Positions 8,791 to 17,989 of a stretch of DNA of 64,000 nt are shown piece after piece. The position numbers were made by a program, and so were the translations under genes. Source of the DNA: Tepidibacter aestuarii (lineage in GTDB: Bacteria > Bacillota > Clostridia > Peptostreptococcales > Peptostreptococcaceae); NCBI RefSeq assembly GCF_934924865.1, contig NZ_OW235315.1, forward strand, positions 1,674,001-1,738,000, in the 5' to 3' direction. The notes under the pieces were generated by a model. The model was not told where the DNA came from. It did not search any database and was given only the letters and a program-made list of their open reading frames with translations. Numbering within the stretch: the first letter of the stretch is position 1; every line of letters starts with the position of its first letter.

Positions 8791-8870
8791 GTATGATTAA
8801 TATTAAAAACAATCAAAAGTTTAGTATGTTTCATAAACAAGGTATTATTATATGAACTAGTTAAATACGT

Positions 8871-8980
8871 GGACAAGTTATGCTTGTAAAATCAATTGGG
8901 CATACCCCAAGAAGAATGCTTTTTACATTTTTTAAATAATTATCTGCTAATTAAAAGGAGGGATAGCAGATAAACCATAC
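8871..8980 (+). repeat. Dispersed repeat core, copy 2
   Basis: GGACAAGTTATGCTTGTAA, then TTGGGCATACCCCAA, AGAAGAATGC and TATCTGCTAATTAAAAGGAGGG. The second hairpin is kept (TTGGG/CCCAA) while the 3' terminator-like hairpin is degraded. Confidence 0.85.
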
Positions 8981-9082
8981 TAATTGAACTGAAACATATA
9001 ATTGTATTAAAATATAACTTTTCATCAAATTAATATAGATATGATCAAGCTTACTATAATTTCATTAGTGGGGGTATTTTTA

Positions 9083-11155
9083 CTAACTTTCATCATCTGT
9101 ACATCCACATATTGATAGTCCTTTATCAATTTTTTCTAAGATTTGTCTATCAAGGTATTGTATTTTTTCTATTGTCCTTCTTATTTGTTCATTTACTTCT
9201 ATTAGTTTCTCTGGGCAAACATCTTTGCCTATCAAATATTGTATTTTTTTACTTTCAGCTTCTAAGAATAGAGATAAACTAGTTTCAAGCATAACTCCAG
9301 ACTCTACTAGCATTTCTCCTAATTTACAGCAATTGCAATGGCATTTTTTATGTTTTCCGAAACTTTTTTTAGAATTGTTTATAGAGAAATATTCTGTGAA
9401 TTTATCCTTATTTTCTTTATTATCTTTGTAATCCATATATTGCTCTGGCTCTATTGCTAATTTTTCATAATCATCATTATTTATAACTTTATTTTTACGA
9501 TCGTAATATTCTATTGAGCTATGAATTATTTTATTATATTTATCAATTGTGTTATACATGGTTTTATCCTCAAGGAGGGCAAATTTACTGTATTGAGGTT
9601 TTGTATTCACCTCTAAAATCCATGGATAGAGGTTATTGTCTATTCCGATATCTATACCTAGTTCTCTAAGGCCTGGATAAGTTCTATTTAAAGTGTCTGC
9701 AACATTATATGCGAGGTCATATATTATTGTTTTTAGTTTTTTTATATCTGATTCACAACAGGAAGTATTTTTCAAAACATCTATTAAAGGAATACCTGTA
9801 CCGCCGGCATGAAGATTTGTTACCATTTTATTTTTAGCTGCAATTTTTGCTATTATACCAGTAACTTCCCAATATTGATATGGTTTTTGGAGTAATGCTC
9901 TTACATCTACAGGATTGTTATTGTATCTTATTAAATCAATACCCTTTTGTATGATGAATTGCTTGTTTGATGCTAATTTTTTAATAAATGGAATAATCTC
10001 ATCAATACTCATATTTTCGTAGAAATTTGTTTCATAATGTATAGTGTAATTAGTAGTTTTATCATTTCTTTTAATTAATCCAACATTATTACCTCTACTA
10101 CCTTTATCAGGCTTAAAAACTACCATTGGGAATTGGTTAAGCATATATTTTAGATTATTTAAGTTTAGATATAGTGTTTCAGGGACATAAGGTTTTATGA
10201 GTGGATTCTCCATAATAATTTGTGTTTTTTCCATTTTACTTGGAACTATTTGATAATAATTTACTGACGACATTTTATCAGCTACTGAAAGTTCTAATAT
10301 CTTCTGTTTAAAATATTTAAGTATTTCATAAGCAATACTTATACCAGTTGTTTCATAAAATATGGACATACCAGGACGGCTATTCACTTCTAATATAAAA
10401 TAATTTCCTTGGATATCTTGGATAATATCAATTCCTGCAAAGTCTAAATTCAAAGCCTGGGTAGCCTCTAGACACATGGATATAACAGTATCGTTTAATT
10501 GATATGGTTCTGCACGTCCTCCATGAGCCACATGTGTTCGCCATTCACCTTCCTTAGCTATCTTTTTTATTCCGCCAATGACTTTATTTCCTACAACCAT
10601 TACTCGCATATCCCAGCCATTGTTTTTTACATACTCTTGGAGGTATAAATCCTTATGTCCTAACTTTTCTTCCAAAAAATCATTAGTTTCGTTAAAATCA
10701 TCAAATTTGCGCGCACCAATACCTCCTCCTCCATCTTTCTTTTTGAATACTATAGGTGTTTTTAGCGATATTTCTGGGATATCTAAAAGTTTAGACATGA
10801 AAATTGTTTTTGGTTGAGGTAATTTATATTTGCTAAGAATAATATTAGTTAATAGTTTATTTCTACAGTTTCTAACAGAAGAAACGCTATTTATGCAAGG
10901 TATATTTGCATAAGAAAAGGCTTCGTATAGCTCGTAGTAGTTCTTTGCGTAAAGCATCCAGTTAACAATTCCGTCTACTTGAATAGGTTGCATATTATAA
11001 TCAAGAATTCTAACATTATCCTTATGAACTTCTATAATTAAGTTTGATGAATTATAATACTCAACAGATATATCAAGCATTTCTGCTGCTGCTTTGAATT
11101 TTTGAAAATCTTTTGGTTTATTGGAGTCCTTTCCTCCCAGTATACCTATCTTCAT
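9083..11155 (-). CDS. Tandem ATP-grasp protein of the YheC/YheD spore-coat group with a Cys-rich tail
   Basis: A 690-residue fusion of two ATP-grasp ligase domains. The first (about 90-290) shows KKKDGGGGIGARKF, RVMVVGNKVIGGIKK and the Mg/ATP motif YFILEVNSRPGMS. The second (about 310-560) shows VFKPDKGSRGNNVGLIKR, DVRALLQKPYQYWEV, NLHAGGTGIPL and WILEVNTKPQYS. Both have the acidic metal-binding residues of active ligases. YheC and YheD are separate coat-associated proteins in Bacillus; here two modules are in one chain. The last 100 residues carry HKKCHCNCC and a final CGCTDDES, possibly a metal site. Start ATG 11153-11155, preceded by AAAGGAATGAG on the minus strand. The product it makes is unknown. 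Confidence 0.82.
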   Translation of the reverse strand: MKIGILGGKDSNKPKDFQKFKAAAEMLDISVEYYNSSNLIIEVHKDNVRILDYNMQPIQVDGIVNWMLYAKNYYELYEAFSYANIPCINSVSSVRNCRNKLLTNIILSKYKLPQPKTIFMSKLLDIPEISLKTPIVFKKKDGGGGIGARKFDDFNETNDFLEEKLGHKDLYLQEYVKNNGWDMRVMVVGNKVIGGIKKIAKEGEWRTHVAHGGRAEPYQLNDTVISMCLEATQALNLDFAGIDIIQDIQGNYFILEVNSRPGMSIFYETTGISIAYEILKYFKQKILELSVADKMSSVNYYQIVPSKMEKTQIIMENPLIKPYVPETLYLNLNNLKYMLNQFPMVVFKPDKGSRGNNVGLIKRNDKTTNYTIHYETNFYENMSIDEIIPFIKKLASNKQFIIQKGIDLIRYNNNPVDVRALLQKPYQYWEVTGIIAKIAAKNKMVTNLHAGGTGIPLIDVLKNTSCCESDIKKLKTIIYDLAYNVADTLNRTYPGLRELGIDIGIDNNLYPWILEVNTKPQYSKFALLEDKTMYNTIDKYNKIIHSSIEYYDRKNKVINNDDYEKLAIEPEQYMDYKDNKENKDKFTEYFSINNSKKSFGKHKKCHCNCCKLGEMLVESGVMLETSLSLFLEAESKKIQYLIGKDVCPEKLIEVNEQIRRTIEKIQYLDRQILEKIDKGLSICGCTDDES

Positions 11156-11439
11156 ATTTTAATCTCATTCCTTTCTAAATTAAAAGTATTTAACATTATA
11201 TGGTATGAAACAAAAAGTTATCTTGTGAAAACCGTGCCTTTGATTATTTTTTATTATTCAATTCTCATCCATGTCAAGATTTATGAAGAAGAAGTTCAAA
11301 CAGTAAAGTGCATTTTCGGGAGAAATGTAGATGGTGATGAAGCCTAGGAGTTAACCAATAGTATCAACACAACATGTGGAAAATATTGTATAATGAAACA
11401 AGTTACTTAATTAAAGTGATTATAAAAGGAGGTATTCGC

Positions 11440-12378
11440 ATGAAAATTATACAGAAGCCTTGGATTAAACTTAAGGAGACTATCGATTATGAGGAGCATG
11501 ATTTGATCAATAAGCTTCAAGAAAAATGTATCCGCGAAGATCAAATAGCTCTAAAACTAGAGCTTGATTATAAAATGGGAATCACTTCTGAAAATGGTAA
11601 AATCGCTAGTATTCAAAACGTAAATGAATTTATGTATTTTGACGGACAACAGCTTATTGGGTATATGGGGGTTTGTAGTTTTGGAGGGCCAGGATCATCG
11701 ATAGAAGTGAATGGTATGGTGCATCCTGAATATCGAAGACAAAGTGTTTTTAAGACATTGAGTGAACTGGTTATAGCAGAGTGGAAGCGAAGAAATTCAG
11801 GTAGTATGCTTCTATTAAGTGACAGACAGTCAAACTCTGGACAGAAATTTATCAAAGGAACTGGAGCACAGTACAAACATTCAGAATATGAAATGTATCT
11901 CAAAGAAGGTAATGTAAAACCACTTCAAAGTCAGTTATGTGGAATTACTTTTAGAAAAGCAAGCAATGCAGATGCTCTTGAGATTGCTCGACAAAATGCT
12001 ATTTATTTTAATGATAAGACAGATATTATTTCATCAGAAACAATCATACCAAATGAATATATGATACTACCTGAAGAGGAAGAAAAGAATGGGATGACAA
12101 TCTATATTGCAGAAAAAGATCAACAGATCATTGGAAAAGCAAATCTTCAATTAATCGCTGGAATTGGTGGCATTTATGGGTTAGGCGTATTACCTGAGCA
12201 TCGTGGAAAAGGGTTTGGACGAGCAATTCTGATAATGGCTATAGAAAAGCTAAAAAAATTGAATGCGAATGAGGTTATGCTTCAAGTGGCTGCTGAAAAC
12301 TCTAAAGCCCTTAATCTTTATAAGTCTTGTGGCTTCATAGAGACATCGACTATGGATTATTATGAAATTAAAGCATGA
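11440..12378 (+). CDS. Double-domain GNAT N-acetyltransferase
   Basis: A 312-residue protein with two GNAT folds. The N-terminal one (about 50-165) includes GYMGVCSFGGPGSSIEVNG and VHPEYRRQSVFKTL, a degraded acetyl-CoA loop. The C-terminal one (about 170-312) has a good loop, GVLPEHRGKGFGRAIL, followed by ENSKALNLYKSCGF. Only the second therefore looks catalytic. The start is ATG 11440 behind AAAGGAGGT; the open frame extends up to 11374 but without a ribosome binding site. A promoter-like TGGAAAATATTGTATAAT at 11381-11398 lies upstream. The substrate is unknown. Confidence 0.85.
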   Translation: MKIIQKPWIKLKETIDYEEHDLINKLQEKCIREDQIALKLELDYKMGITSENGKIASIQNVNEFMYFDGQQLIGYMGVCSFGGPGSSIEVNGMVHPEYRRQSVFKTLSELVIAEWKRRNSGSMLLLSDRQSNSGQKFIKGTGAQYKHSEYEMYLKEGNVKPLQSQLCGITFRKASNADALEIARQNAIYFNDKTDIISSETIIPNEYMILPEEEEKNGMTIYIAEKDQQIIGKANLQLIAGIGGIYGLGVLPEHRGKGFGRAILIMAIEKLKKLNANEVMLQVAAENSKALNLYKSCGFIETSTMDYYEIKA

Positions 12379-12402
12379 GATATACAAAAAGTAGTAGATT
12401 AA

Positions 12403-12728
12403 CTTATTTATTATGCATTAAGTGAAATTACAAATAAAGATTATGGAGTATCTAACCTAGATAAAATTTGGTTTCAAATTTCTTTTGATTCTATCCAGTG
12501 GAAAACTTTAAATAATATAGTTATTAATGAAAAAGCATATAGCCCAGATTATAATAAAATTGCTGATAGAATAAAAATTGAAAGAGATAGTGGAAGAAAT
12601 ATTCAAATGCAGTATGGAAATAAATCAAAAAATCCATTATAACTTGGAGGATAGGAAATATTCCAAACTTTGGAGAAGACGAATATAATTTAAAAGTATG
12701 GGATATGATTAAAAACAATGTAGAATAA
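12403..12728 (+). pseudogene. Frameshifted, 5'-truncated gene of unknown function
   Basis: Frame 12403-12642 reads well (for example KIWFQISFDSIQWKTLNNIV) but has no start codon, and it ends NPL-stop. The reading continues one frame over at 12645-12728 (WRIGNIPNFGEDEYN ... MIKNNVE). Together these give a protein-like stretch of about 107 residues that has lost its beginning and gained a frameshift. The size and composition recall small immunity or SMI1-like proteins, but I do not recognise it. Confidence 0.55.
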
Positions 12729-12745
12729 TAAAGGCAGTGTAAGAT

Positions 12746-12788
12746 AATAGCAACTTGAACCTCAAATGAGGGTTGGGTTGCTATTTAT
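12746..12788 (+). terminator. Terminator-like hairpin
   Basis: Outer stem AATAGCAAC / GTTGCTATT, with an inner AACCTC / GAGGGTT stem. Only a weak T-rich tail follows. It lies 18 bases after the pseudogene. Confidence 0.55.
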
Positions 12789-13027
12789 ATATGATATAGA
12801 TTAATAACGGGTAAGGATGATGCAAGTTTTTGTAAGAGCATTTCTTAATTTCTTGATGAGAGTTATAAATTGTTTGGATTAAAAATAACATATGCTTAAT
12901 AAAAAAAGATATTCAAAAAATTCAGAAATAAATAAACAAAATTAGAAAAATATGGTATAATCATAGCGATCCCATAATTTAGTTATATGGGTAAATTTTA
13001 ATATTAAATTTTCAGGGGGGTATTCTA

Positions 13028-14440
13028 ATGAGAAATGCATTAAGGCTTCAAAAGTCAAAACTATTATCATTAGCACTGATTTTAGTTGTAGTAATGACTT
13101 CTATTGGTTTTGCAGCACCAAATGAAAAATCAGATGTGGCATTTGACAAGAAAGTATTATCTAGAGTCGATGCAAATAGAGTTCTTAAGCACATTAGGTA
13201 TTTAAGTGAAGAAATTGGTCCAAGAGTAGCAGCTACAAAAGAAGAAAGATTGGCAGCTGAGTATATAAAAGATGAGTTAGAGAAATATGGTTACGATCCA
13301 CAAATGCAGGAATTTAGTTATGATACTACAAAAGGAGAGTTGACAGTAGATTCAGATGAAATTAAAACATTAGCATCAGATCAAAGTGCTATTAAAGAAG
13401 AGGGTGTTACTGCAGAAGTTGTTGATTGCGCCCTTGGAAACGAACTTGAAGATTTTCCTAAGGATGTTGAAGGTAAAATTGCTTTAATTCAACGTGGATT
13501 TGAATATTATTCTGTAAAGGCACAAAATGCAATAGATGCAGGAGCTATTGGCGTTATTTTATATAATAAAAAGGACATTGTAGATCCAGACGCTATTCCG
13601 GGTACATATTTAGGAGAAGAAAGAATTAGCATTCCATTTGTTTCAATTTCAAAAAACGATGGAGTAAAAATCAGAAAAAAGCTAGCTGAAGGAGAGAGTG
13701 TAACTGCTACTATTATTACTAAAGAAGATTTACACCACTCACAAAATGTTGTTGCAGTAAGAAAACCAAAAAATAAAAATAAAGATACTAACCAAATTAT
13801 TTATGTTACAGCTCACTATGATAGTGTCCCTGGAGCACCTGGTGCAAATGACAATGCATCTGGTACTGCTATGATGCTTGAATTTGCTAGAATTCTTAAG
13901 GCATATCCAATTGATAAAGAAGTAAGGTTTATTGCCTGTGGTGCAGAAGAAGTTGGAATAATAGGATCAGATTATTATGTAAGTCAATTATCAGAAGATG
14001 AATTAAAAAGAAGTATGGCTAATTTTAACATGGACATGATTTCTACAAGCGCTGAAAAGTGTAATATTTTATATGCAGACACTGTTGATGGAGAACAAAA
14101 TTTAGTTACTGAAGCTGCTATAGCTTCTGGAGCAAGATTAGGAAATAATATTTTAGGAACAAATGCAGTTGATGCATCAGATCATGCTCCATTTGGATAT
14201 TCAAATATACCTTCAGCTTGTTTCATATGGGGAGATGAAAATGGAGATTTAGAAGATTGGTATCATACACCTAATGATACAATTAAAATGAATATTAGTT
14301 TAGATAGATTACAAACAGCAGGTGAAATTATTGGTTCTGCATTATATGATGTATTAAGAACAGAAACTCCAAATCTTGAAAAAAGTATAATCAGAAGAGC
14401 TGATTCTAATGAAGTACGTAGCTTTGGAAGAACACAATAG
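13028..14440 (+). CDS. Secreted M28-family zinc aminopeptidase with PA domain
   Basis: A 470-residue exported peptidase. A signal peptide (about 1-32, LLSLALILVVVMTSIGFAAP) precedes a PA domain (about 115-225, with GKIALIQRGFEYYSVKAQNA) inserted ahead of the M28 catalytic core. Zinc and catalytic residues are visible in TAHYDSVPGAPGANDNASG (His and Asp), CGAEEVGIIGS (Glu-Glu), NFNMDM (Asp) and WYHTPNDT (His). It likely removes N-terminal residues from peptides outside the cell. GGGGGG lies eight bases before the ATG. A GGTATAAT box at about 12955-12962 is a likely -10. A strong terminator follows, so it is a single-gene unit. Confidence 0.92.
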   Translation: MRNALRLQKSKLLSLALILVVVMTSIGFAAPNEKSDVAFDKKVLSRVDANRVLKHIRYLSEEIGPRVAATKEERLAAEYIKDELEKYGYDPQMQEFSYDTTKGELTVDSDEIKTLASDQSAIKEEGVTAEVVDCALGNELEDFPKDVEGKIALIQRGFEYYSVKAQNAIDAGAIGVILYNKKDIVDPDAIPGTYLGEERISIPFVSISKNDGVKIRKKLAEGESVTATIITKEDLHHSQNVVAVRKPKNKNKDTNQIIYVTAHYDSVPGAPGANDNASGTAMMLEFARILKAYPIDKEVRFIACGAEEVGIIGSDYYVSQLSEDELKRSMANFNMDMISTSAEKCNILYADTVDGEQNLVTEAAIASGARLGNNILGTNAVDASDHAPFGYSNIPSACFIWGDENGDLEDWYHTPNDTIKMNISLDRLQTAGEIIGSALYDVLRTETPNLEKSIIRRADSNEVRSFGRTQ

Positions 14441-14460
14441 AATAGTTTATATGTAAAAAT

Positions 14461-14498
14461 ATTGAAAACCCACGATTTTTTAATCGTGGGTTTTCAAT
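14461..14498. terminator. Strong hairpin terminator
   Basis: Perfect 17-bp stem ATTGAAAACCCACGATT / AATCGTGGGTTTTCAAT with a TTTT loop. It lies between the peptidase and the convergent membrane gene and can serve both, although T-runs lie within the stem rather than after it. Confidence 0.75.
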
Positions 14499-14549
14499 AG
14501 GTTTTGGTGTAAAAAGTAGAATAGTGATATAAGATACTTCTTTAGATCA

Positions 14550-15224
14550 TCAGTGCTCAGTGTAATCTAGTATTTTTATTGTTTTACAAGGATTTTTTAA
14601 GGTTTTATACATTAAGTATATATACAATATGTCAAATATTTGAATTAATGCAATTATAAAAAGTTCTGTAGTAGTTGATGGTAGCGCTTTACTAAACTTT
14701 AATATGGCAATAGTTAAAGTCCCAACCCATTTGAATATACCTATAAGTATAGACTGACCTTTAGTGTTACCTCTATGCAAAAGCATTGATACAAATAATA
14801 TTGACATAAGTAGATTTGATAAAATGGCAATAAATCCAGAAGCTTGTTCTATACTATTTTGATATAATGAAGCAAAATCATTTACTGATAATATCATGAA
14901 AGTTGTAGAAAATATTATAGATATTATAGAGAAAGTATAAAAGAATTTTTTGCTTATAAGGTTTTTACATTTAAATTCCTTATATCCATATTTGAAAAAA
15001 ATACACAATATGACCAAATCAAGAATTAACCATATTAAAAATATAATACGAGCTATTAAAAAGTTTTCAGGTGGATATATAAAACAAAAGGTAAATTCCC
15101 AAGCTAAGTTAAGAGAAATAGCAAAAAATGGGATACCATATGTTTTATCTTTAAAACTTTTAGCTATTATTAAAATGTAAGTTATAATCCAAAAAACACC
15201 ACATAGTATTAGTTCTATATTCAA
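14550..15224 (-). CDS. Seven-helix membrane protein resembling transmembrane terpene cyclases (Pyr4-like)
   Basis: A 224-residue protein with about seven hydrophobic helices. The segment ISLNLAWEFTFCFIYPP (Glu at residue 43, end of helix 2) matches the N-x-x-W-E signature I associate with the fungal/bacterial Pyr4-type membrane terpene cyclases. A late FDILYIYLMY (Asp about 197) could be the second acidic residue used for protonation in that family. Size and topology also fit. No prenyltransferase or other terpenoid gene is adjacent, so the function is an inference. Alternatively it is an unassigned seven-helix protein. The minus-strand ribosome binding site is AGAGGGGTG. Confidence 0.5.
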   Translation of the reverse strand: MNIELILCGVFWIITYILIIAKSFKDKTYGIPFFAISLNLAWEFTFCFIYPPENFLIARIIFLIWLILDLVILCIFFKYGYKEFKCKNLISKKFFYTFSIISIIFSTTFMILSVNDFASLYQNSIEQASGFIAILSNLLMSILFVSMLLHRGNTKGQSILIGIFKWVGTLTIAILKFSKALPSTTTELFIIALIQIFDILYIYLMYKTLKNPCKTIKILDYTEH

Positions 15225-15687
15225 AAAATCACCCCTCTATTAAGGGTATTCATTTACTCCTTTATTAGTGTCTATTAAATAAGAGTTTATTTTAAATACG
15301 TTTAATAGTTCGATGTTTACATATAAAGATGATTTAAATTTGATGTATGAGAGGTGATATTGTTGAATTAAATTCAAGCAAAAATGATTATTACAGAATG
15401 TATGGATAATGAACATTTAATGATATTCATGGATAAGATTGGATAAATGGCTTGTAAATATACTTGATAATAATGATTTCTTAAACTTAATTTCTACCTT
15501 GTTAGGGTGGCTTTTAGAGTTAAAAGAACAGGATTATGTCTGGACAAAAACAAGCTTATGTAAGCGTAAAACAACTATATTACTTATTTTTTATAAAATA
15601 TATTTTCATTGCAACAAAATGGGCATAAAAATATCATTAATTTATAACTGATTATATATTAATATACTTAAAGGAGGTATTTACTAC
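15225..15687. other. Intergenic, possible gene remnants only
   Basis: The region holds a GAGAGGTGAT site at about 15349 followed by TTG-AAT-TAA, and short frames such as LNSSKNDYYRMYG (about 15363-15408) that look like the broken N terminus of a small gene. A 70-codon frame from 15439 has no ribosome binding site and was not called. AAAGGAGGT at 15671 belongs to the next gene. Confidence 0.35.
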
Positions 15688-16290
15688 ATGAAACAAAACA
15701 TAAAAATTATATTATTAACTATAATGGCTTTACTTTTAATATTTTGGTTTCAAGGATTTAGATTTTCAGAAAAAAGTGCTATTACAGCTTTTCAAAGTAA
15801 TAAAAATATAAGAATTATTTCATCAATCCCATCTTATTATGGAAAAATAGTTGCATATGAATCATTTGATTCTAATACTATTGGTATAGATTGTCTCAAA
15901 ATATATTTAGGTTTTATTATAAAAAAAGATTCCTCTTCTGGTTTTGATGTTTCTAATGATATAAGTGAACCATTTTCAGAGTATTGGACTTTTACAAACA
16001 ATAAAAAAAACAAACATCAATACGTGTCTTTAATAAAAGTTAGAGATAAAAACATTAAATACGTATCTATAGGTCAAAATACTTCATCTAAACTTCCTAA
16101 CCTAGACAATTTATCTCTAAAAGATATTAAGAAAGAACCTCAAATATATAGCGTAGGTAAAGTTGTTAACGGCTATGTAATTTTTATAAAAGATACTGAT
16201 TCTACTGAAAATCACTTTATAAGAACTTTTGATATAAAAGAAAACTTGAAATATTATAAACTTCCAACCACGCCAATATATTACAAGTAA
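15688..16290 (+). CDS. Membrane-anchored protein of unknown function
   Basis: A 200-residue protein with one N-terminal hydrophobic segment (about 6-24, IILLTIMALLLIFWFQGF) and a polar remainder that should lie outside the membrane. No cysteine lipobox is visible. I recognise no domain; the outer part contains several beta-type stretches. AAAGGAGGT is ten bases before the ATG, so the gene is real. It stands alone between two minus-strand genes. Confidence 0.7.
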   Translation: MKQNIKIILLTIMALLLIFWFQGFRFSEKSAITAFQSNKNIRIISSIPSYYGKIVAYESFDSNTIGIDCLKIYLGFIIKKDSSSGFDVSNDISEPFSEYWTFTNNKKNKHQYVSLIKVRDKNIKYVSIGQNTSSKLPNLDNLSLKDIKKEPQIYSVGKVVNGYVIFIKDTDSTENHFIRTFDIKENLKYYKLPTTPIYYK

Positions 16291-16436
16291 TCAAAAAAAA
16301 AGATAATACCCTACAAATGTGGTTTTATAAAAAAGTTTGATAAATAGATACAACAGCTATTTACATCCATTATATCTTCGCAGATGCTGAGATATATCAG
16401 TTCTAGAAGTTAATTATTTGTCCAAAATATGTATTT

Positions 16437-17255
16437 TTATTTTGGGATTTTACTAGAACACGGTACACCTACTTGACATTTACCGCAAGCATATCGAGGA
16501 CTAAACTTTTCAAGTGTAAAATCTATTAATTTAGAACACTTTGTATGATTTTTATCATTCTCAAAAGTAATTGCCTTAACAGGACATTTAGAAATACACT
16601 CTCCACACATTATGCAGTTTTCATAAATATCCGTGTATGTTCTTTCTGTTATATCGTGCTTATAGTTAGTAATAATACTAGCAAATCTTCCTGCCATTCC
16701 TTTTCTAGTAATAAGACCTTTTGATAGACCAAAAGTACCAAGTCCAGCTACAAAGGCAACATGTCTTTCTGACCAATTACTATAGTAATCCATATTACTT
16801 AAGTTATCTTGATTTTCAAGATACGTTCCCTTAGTTGCAGAAAATCTTTCATCAATAGATGGTGCAACTGCATCAAACCCTTTTTCTTTTAAAGTATAAA
16901 CAAGATATTTACAGCACTCATTGATAATTTTTTGCCCCTCATATCTAGCATGGAGCCATTCATCAGAAGGCATTTTTTTATTAATGATATTACTATTTTT
17001 AATATTATCTGTAAACGGGAAAAATATTGAAATAACAGTGGTTGCGCAATTCAACCATTCTTTAGGCACCATAAATTTGTTATACATTATACTGTAATCA
17101 GTTTTGTATTTAAAAAATAGTTCGTCATCAGCACTAGCATATCCTACAATTGGAGTATCAAAAATCTCTAAACCTATTAAACCATCATTAATAGCCTCTG
17201 TTTCACTTATAAAACCATTTTCTAAAATATAATCTGTCGCTAATTTTTCTATCAT
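16437..17255 (-). CDS. 4Fe-4S protein related to epoxyqueuosine reductase (QueG-like)
   Basis: A 272-residue iron-sulfur protein. The C-terminal part has ENCIMCGECISKCPVKAI (C-x2-C-x2-C-x3-C, about 217-232) and then a further set in RYACGKCQVGVPC. The central AGLGTFGLSKGLITRKGMAG segment is typical of the QueG/COG1600-like group found in anaerobes, whose true substrates are mostly unknown. It lacks the C-terminal repeat region and the full length of QueG (about 380 residues), so a tRNA queuosine role should not be assumed. Start ATG 17253-17255 with GAGATGAG upstream on the minus strand. Confidence 0.75.
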   Translation of the reverse strand: MIEKLATDYILENGFISETEAINDGLIGLEIFDTPIVGYASADDELFFKYKTDYSIMYNKFMVPKEWLNCATTVISIFFPFTDNIKNSNIINKKMPSDEWLHARYEGQKIINECCKYLVYTLKEKGFDAVAPSIDERFSATKGTYLENQDNLSNMDYYSNWSERHVAFVAGLGTFGLSKGLITRKGMAGRFASIITNYKHDITERTYTDIYENCIMCGECISKCPVKAITFENDKNHTKCSKLIDFTLEKFSPRYACGKCQVGVPCSSKIPK

Positions 17256-17548
17256 TTATCTCATCTCATTTCATAATAGTTATCTGCTACTGTATAAGCA
17301 AAATTATGGTTTAGTATTGATTTACATTCACCATTTCTTTAATCATCAATAAAATTTATCAATATTAATAACAACACACCTAATGATTTAGAACAATGCC
17401 ATGAATCTCGTTACATTTAAAATCATTTAATTAAATTCATATATTCTACGTAACATGTATATTTTAACACAATACCTTAAAAACTTAAATCCATAGACAT
17501 AGTAAGTATTTAAATGAATTATAGTTTAAATAAATAGTGTAGACATGC

Positions 17549-17618
17549 ATAAATCTTGTTTATTTAGAATTGTTTTTATTGTTTTAAAAAACGTATTTTA
17601 TAAAATCTAGATTTTCTC
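17549..17618. repeat. 65-bp repeat, copy A (partner at 33830)
   Basis: TTTAGAATTGTTTTTATTG, then TTTTAAAA, then GTATTTTATAAAATCTAG and ATTTTCTCC. The same string occurs at 33830-33899 with a few changes. Both are preceded by GCATGTATAAAT-like sequence (here GCATAAAT). Here it lies 80 bases before an IS3-type transposase remnant, so it may be part of an old insertion element. Confidence 0.7.
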
Positions 17619-17696
17619 CATACAAGTCCTATATTCTAAAAGTTATTAAAGGAAAATAACATTGGACAATCCATGTTTATATGTATCAATTGTTGA

Positions 17697-17885
17697 GATA
17701 ATGCTCCTCAAGAATCATTCTTTGGTCACATGAAAGACGATATAAATTATAAGGAATGCAATGATTTTTGTGAACTGAAAGAAGCTATAGATCATTACAT
17801 GGATTATTATAACAACTATCGTTGTCAGTGGAATTTAAAAAAGCTGACTCCTATAAAATACAGAAATCAGCTTTTAGCTGCATAA
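17697..17885 (+). pseudogene. IS3-family transposase, C-terminal remnant
   Basis: Frame 17697-17885 reads DNAPQESFFGHMKDDI at its start and YMDYYNNYRCQWNLKKLTP near its end, the end of the integrase-type DDE domain of IS3/IS150 transposases (the ESFFG glutamate is the third catalytic residue). A stop directly precedes it and the rest of the gene is missing. TGTCCTTGACATAGGGTCAA at 17899-17918 resembles the right inverted repeat of such elements. Confidence 0.8.
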
Positions 17886-17989
17886 CTCTCTTTTTTTTAA
17901 TGTCCTTGACATAGGGTCAACTTTAGTTAAATACACCTCTTTTTATTATAAAAGTAAATTTCGCCAGAGAGGTGGGAGTGTCACAGTAC

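Noticed and set aside
11102..11347. Plus-strand 81-codon frame ending in KCIFGRNVDGDEA
   Set aside because: The first part is antisense to the ATP-grasp gene and there is no start signal. The last 25 codons look protein-like but are too short to assign.
15439..15651. 70-codon plus-strand frame
   Set aside because: Starts at TTG without a ribosome binding site and has no recognisable domain. The sequence looks like a gene remnant at best.
16437..17255. Naming the 4Fe-4S protein queG
   Set aside because: It is about 100 residues shorter than QueG and lacks its C-terminal part. Only family-level similarity is supported.
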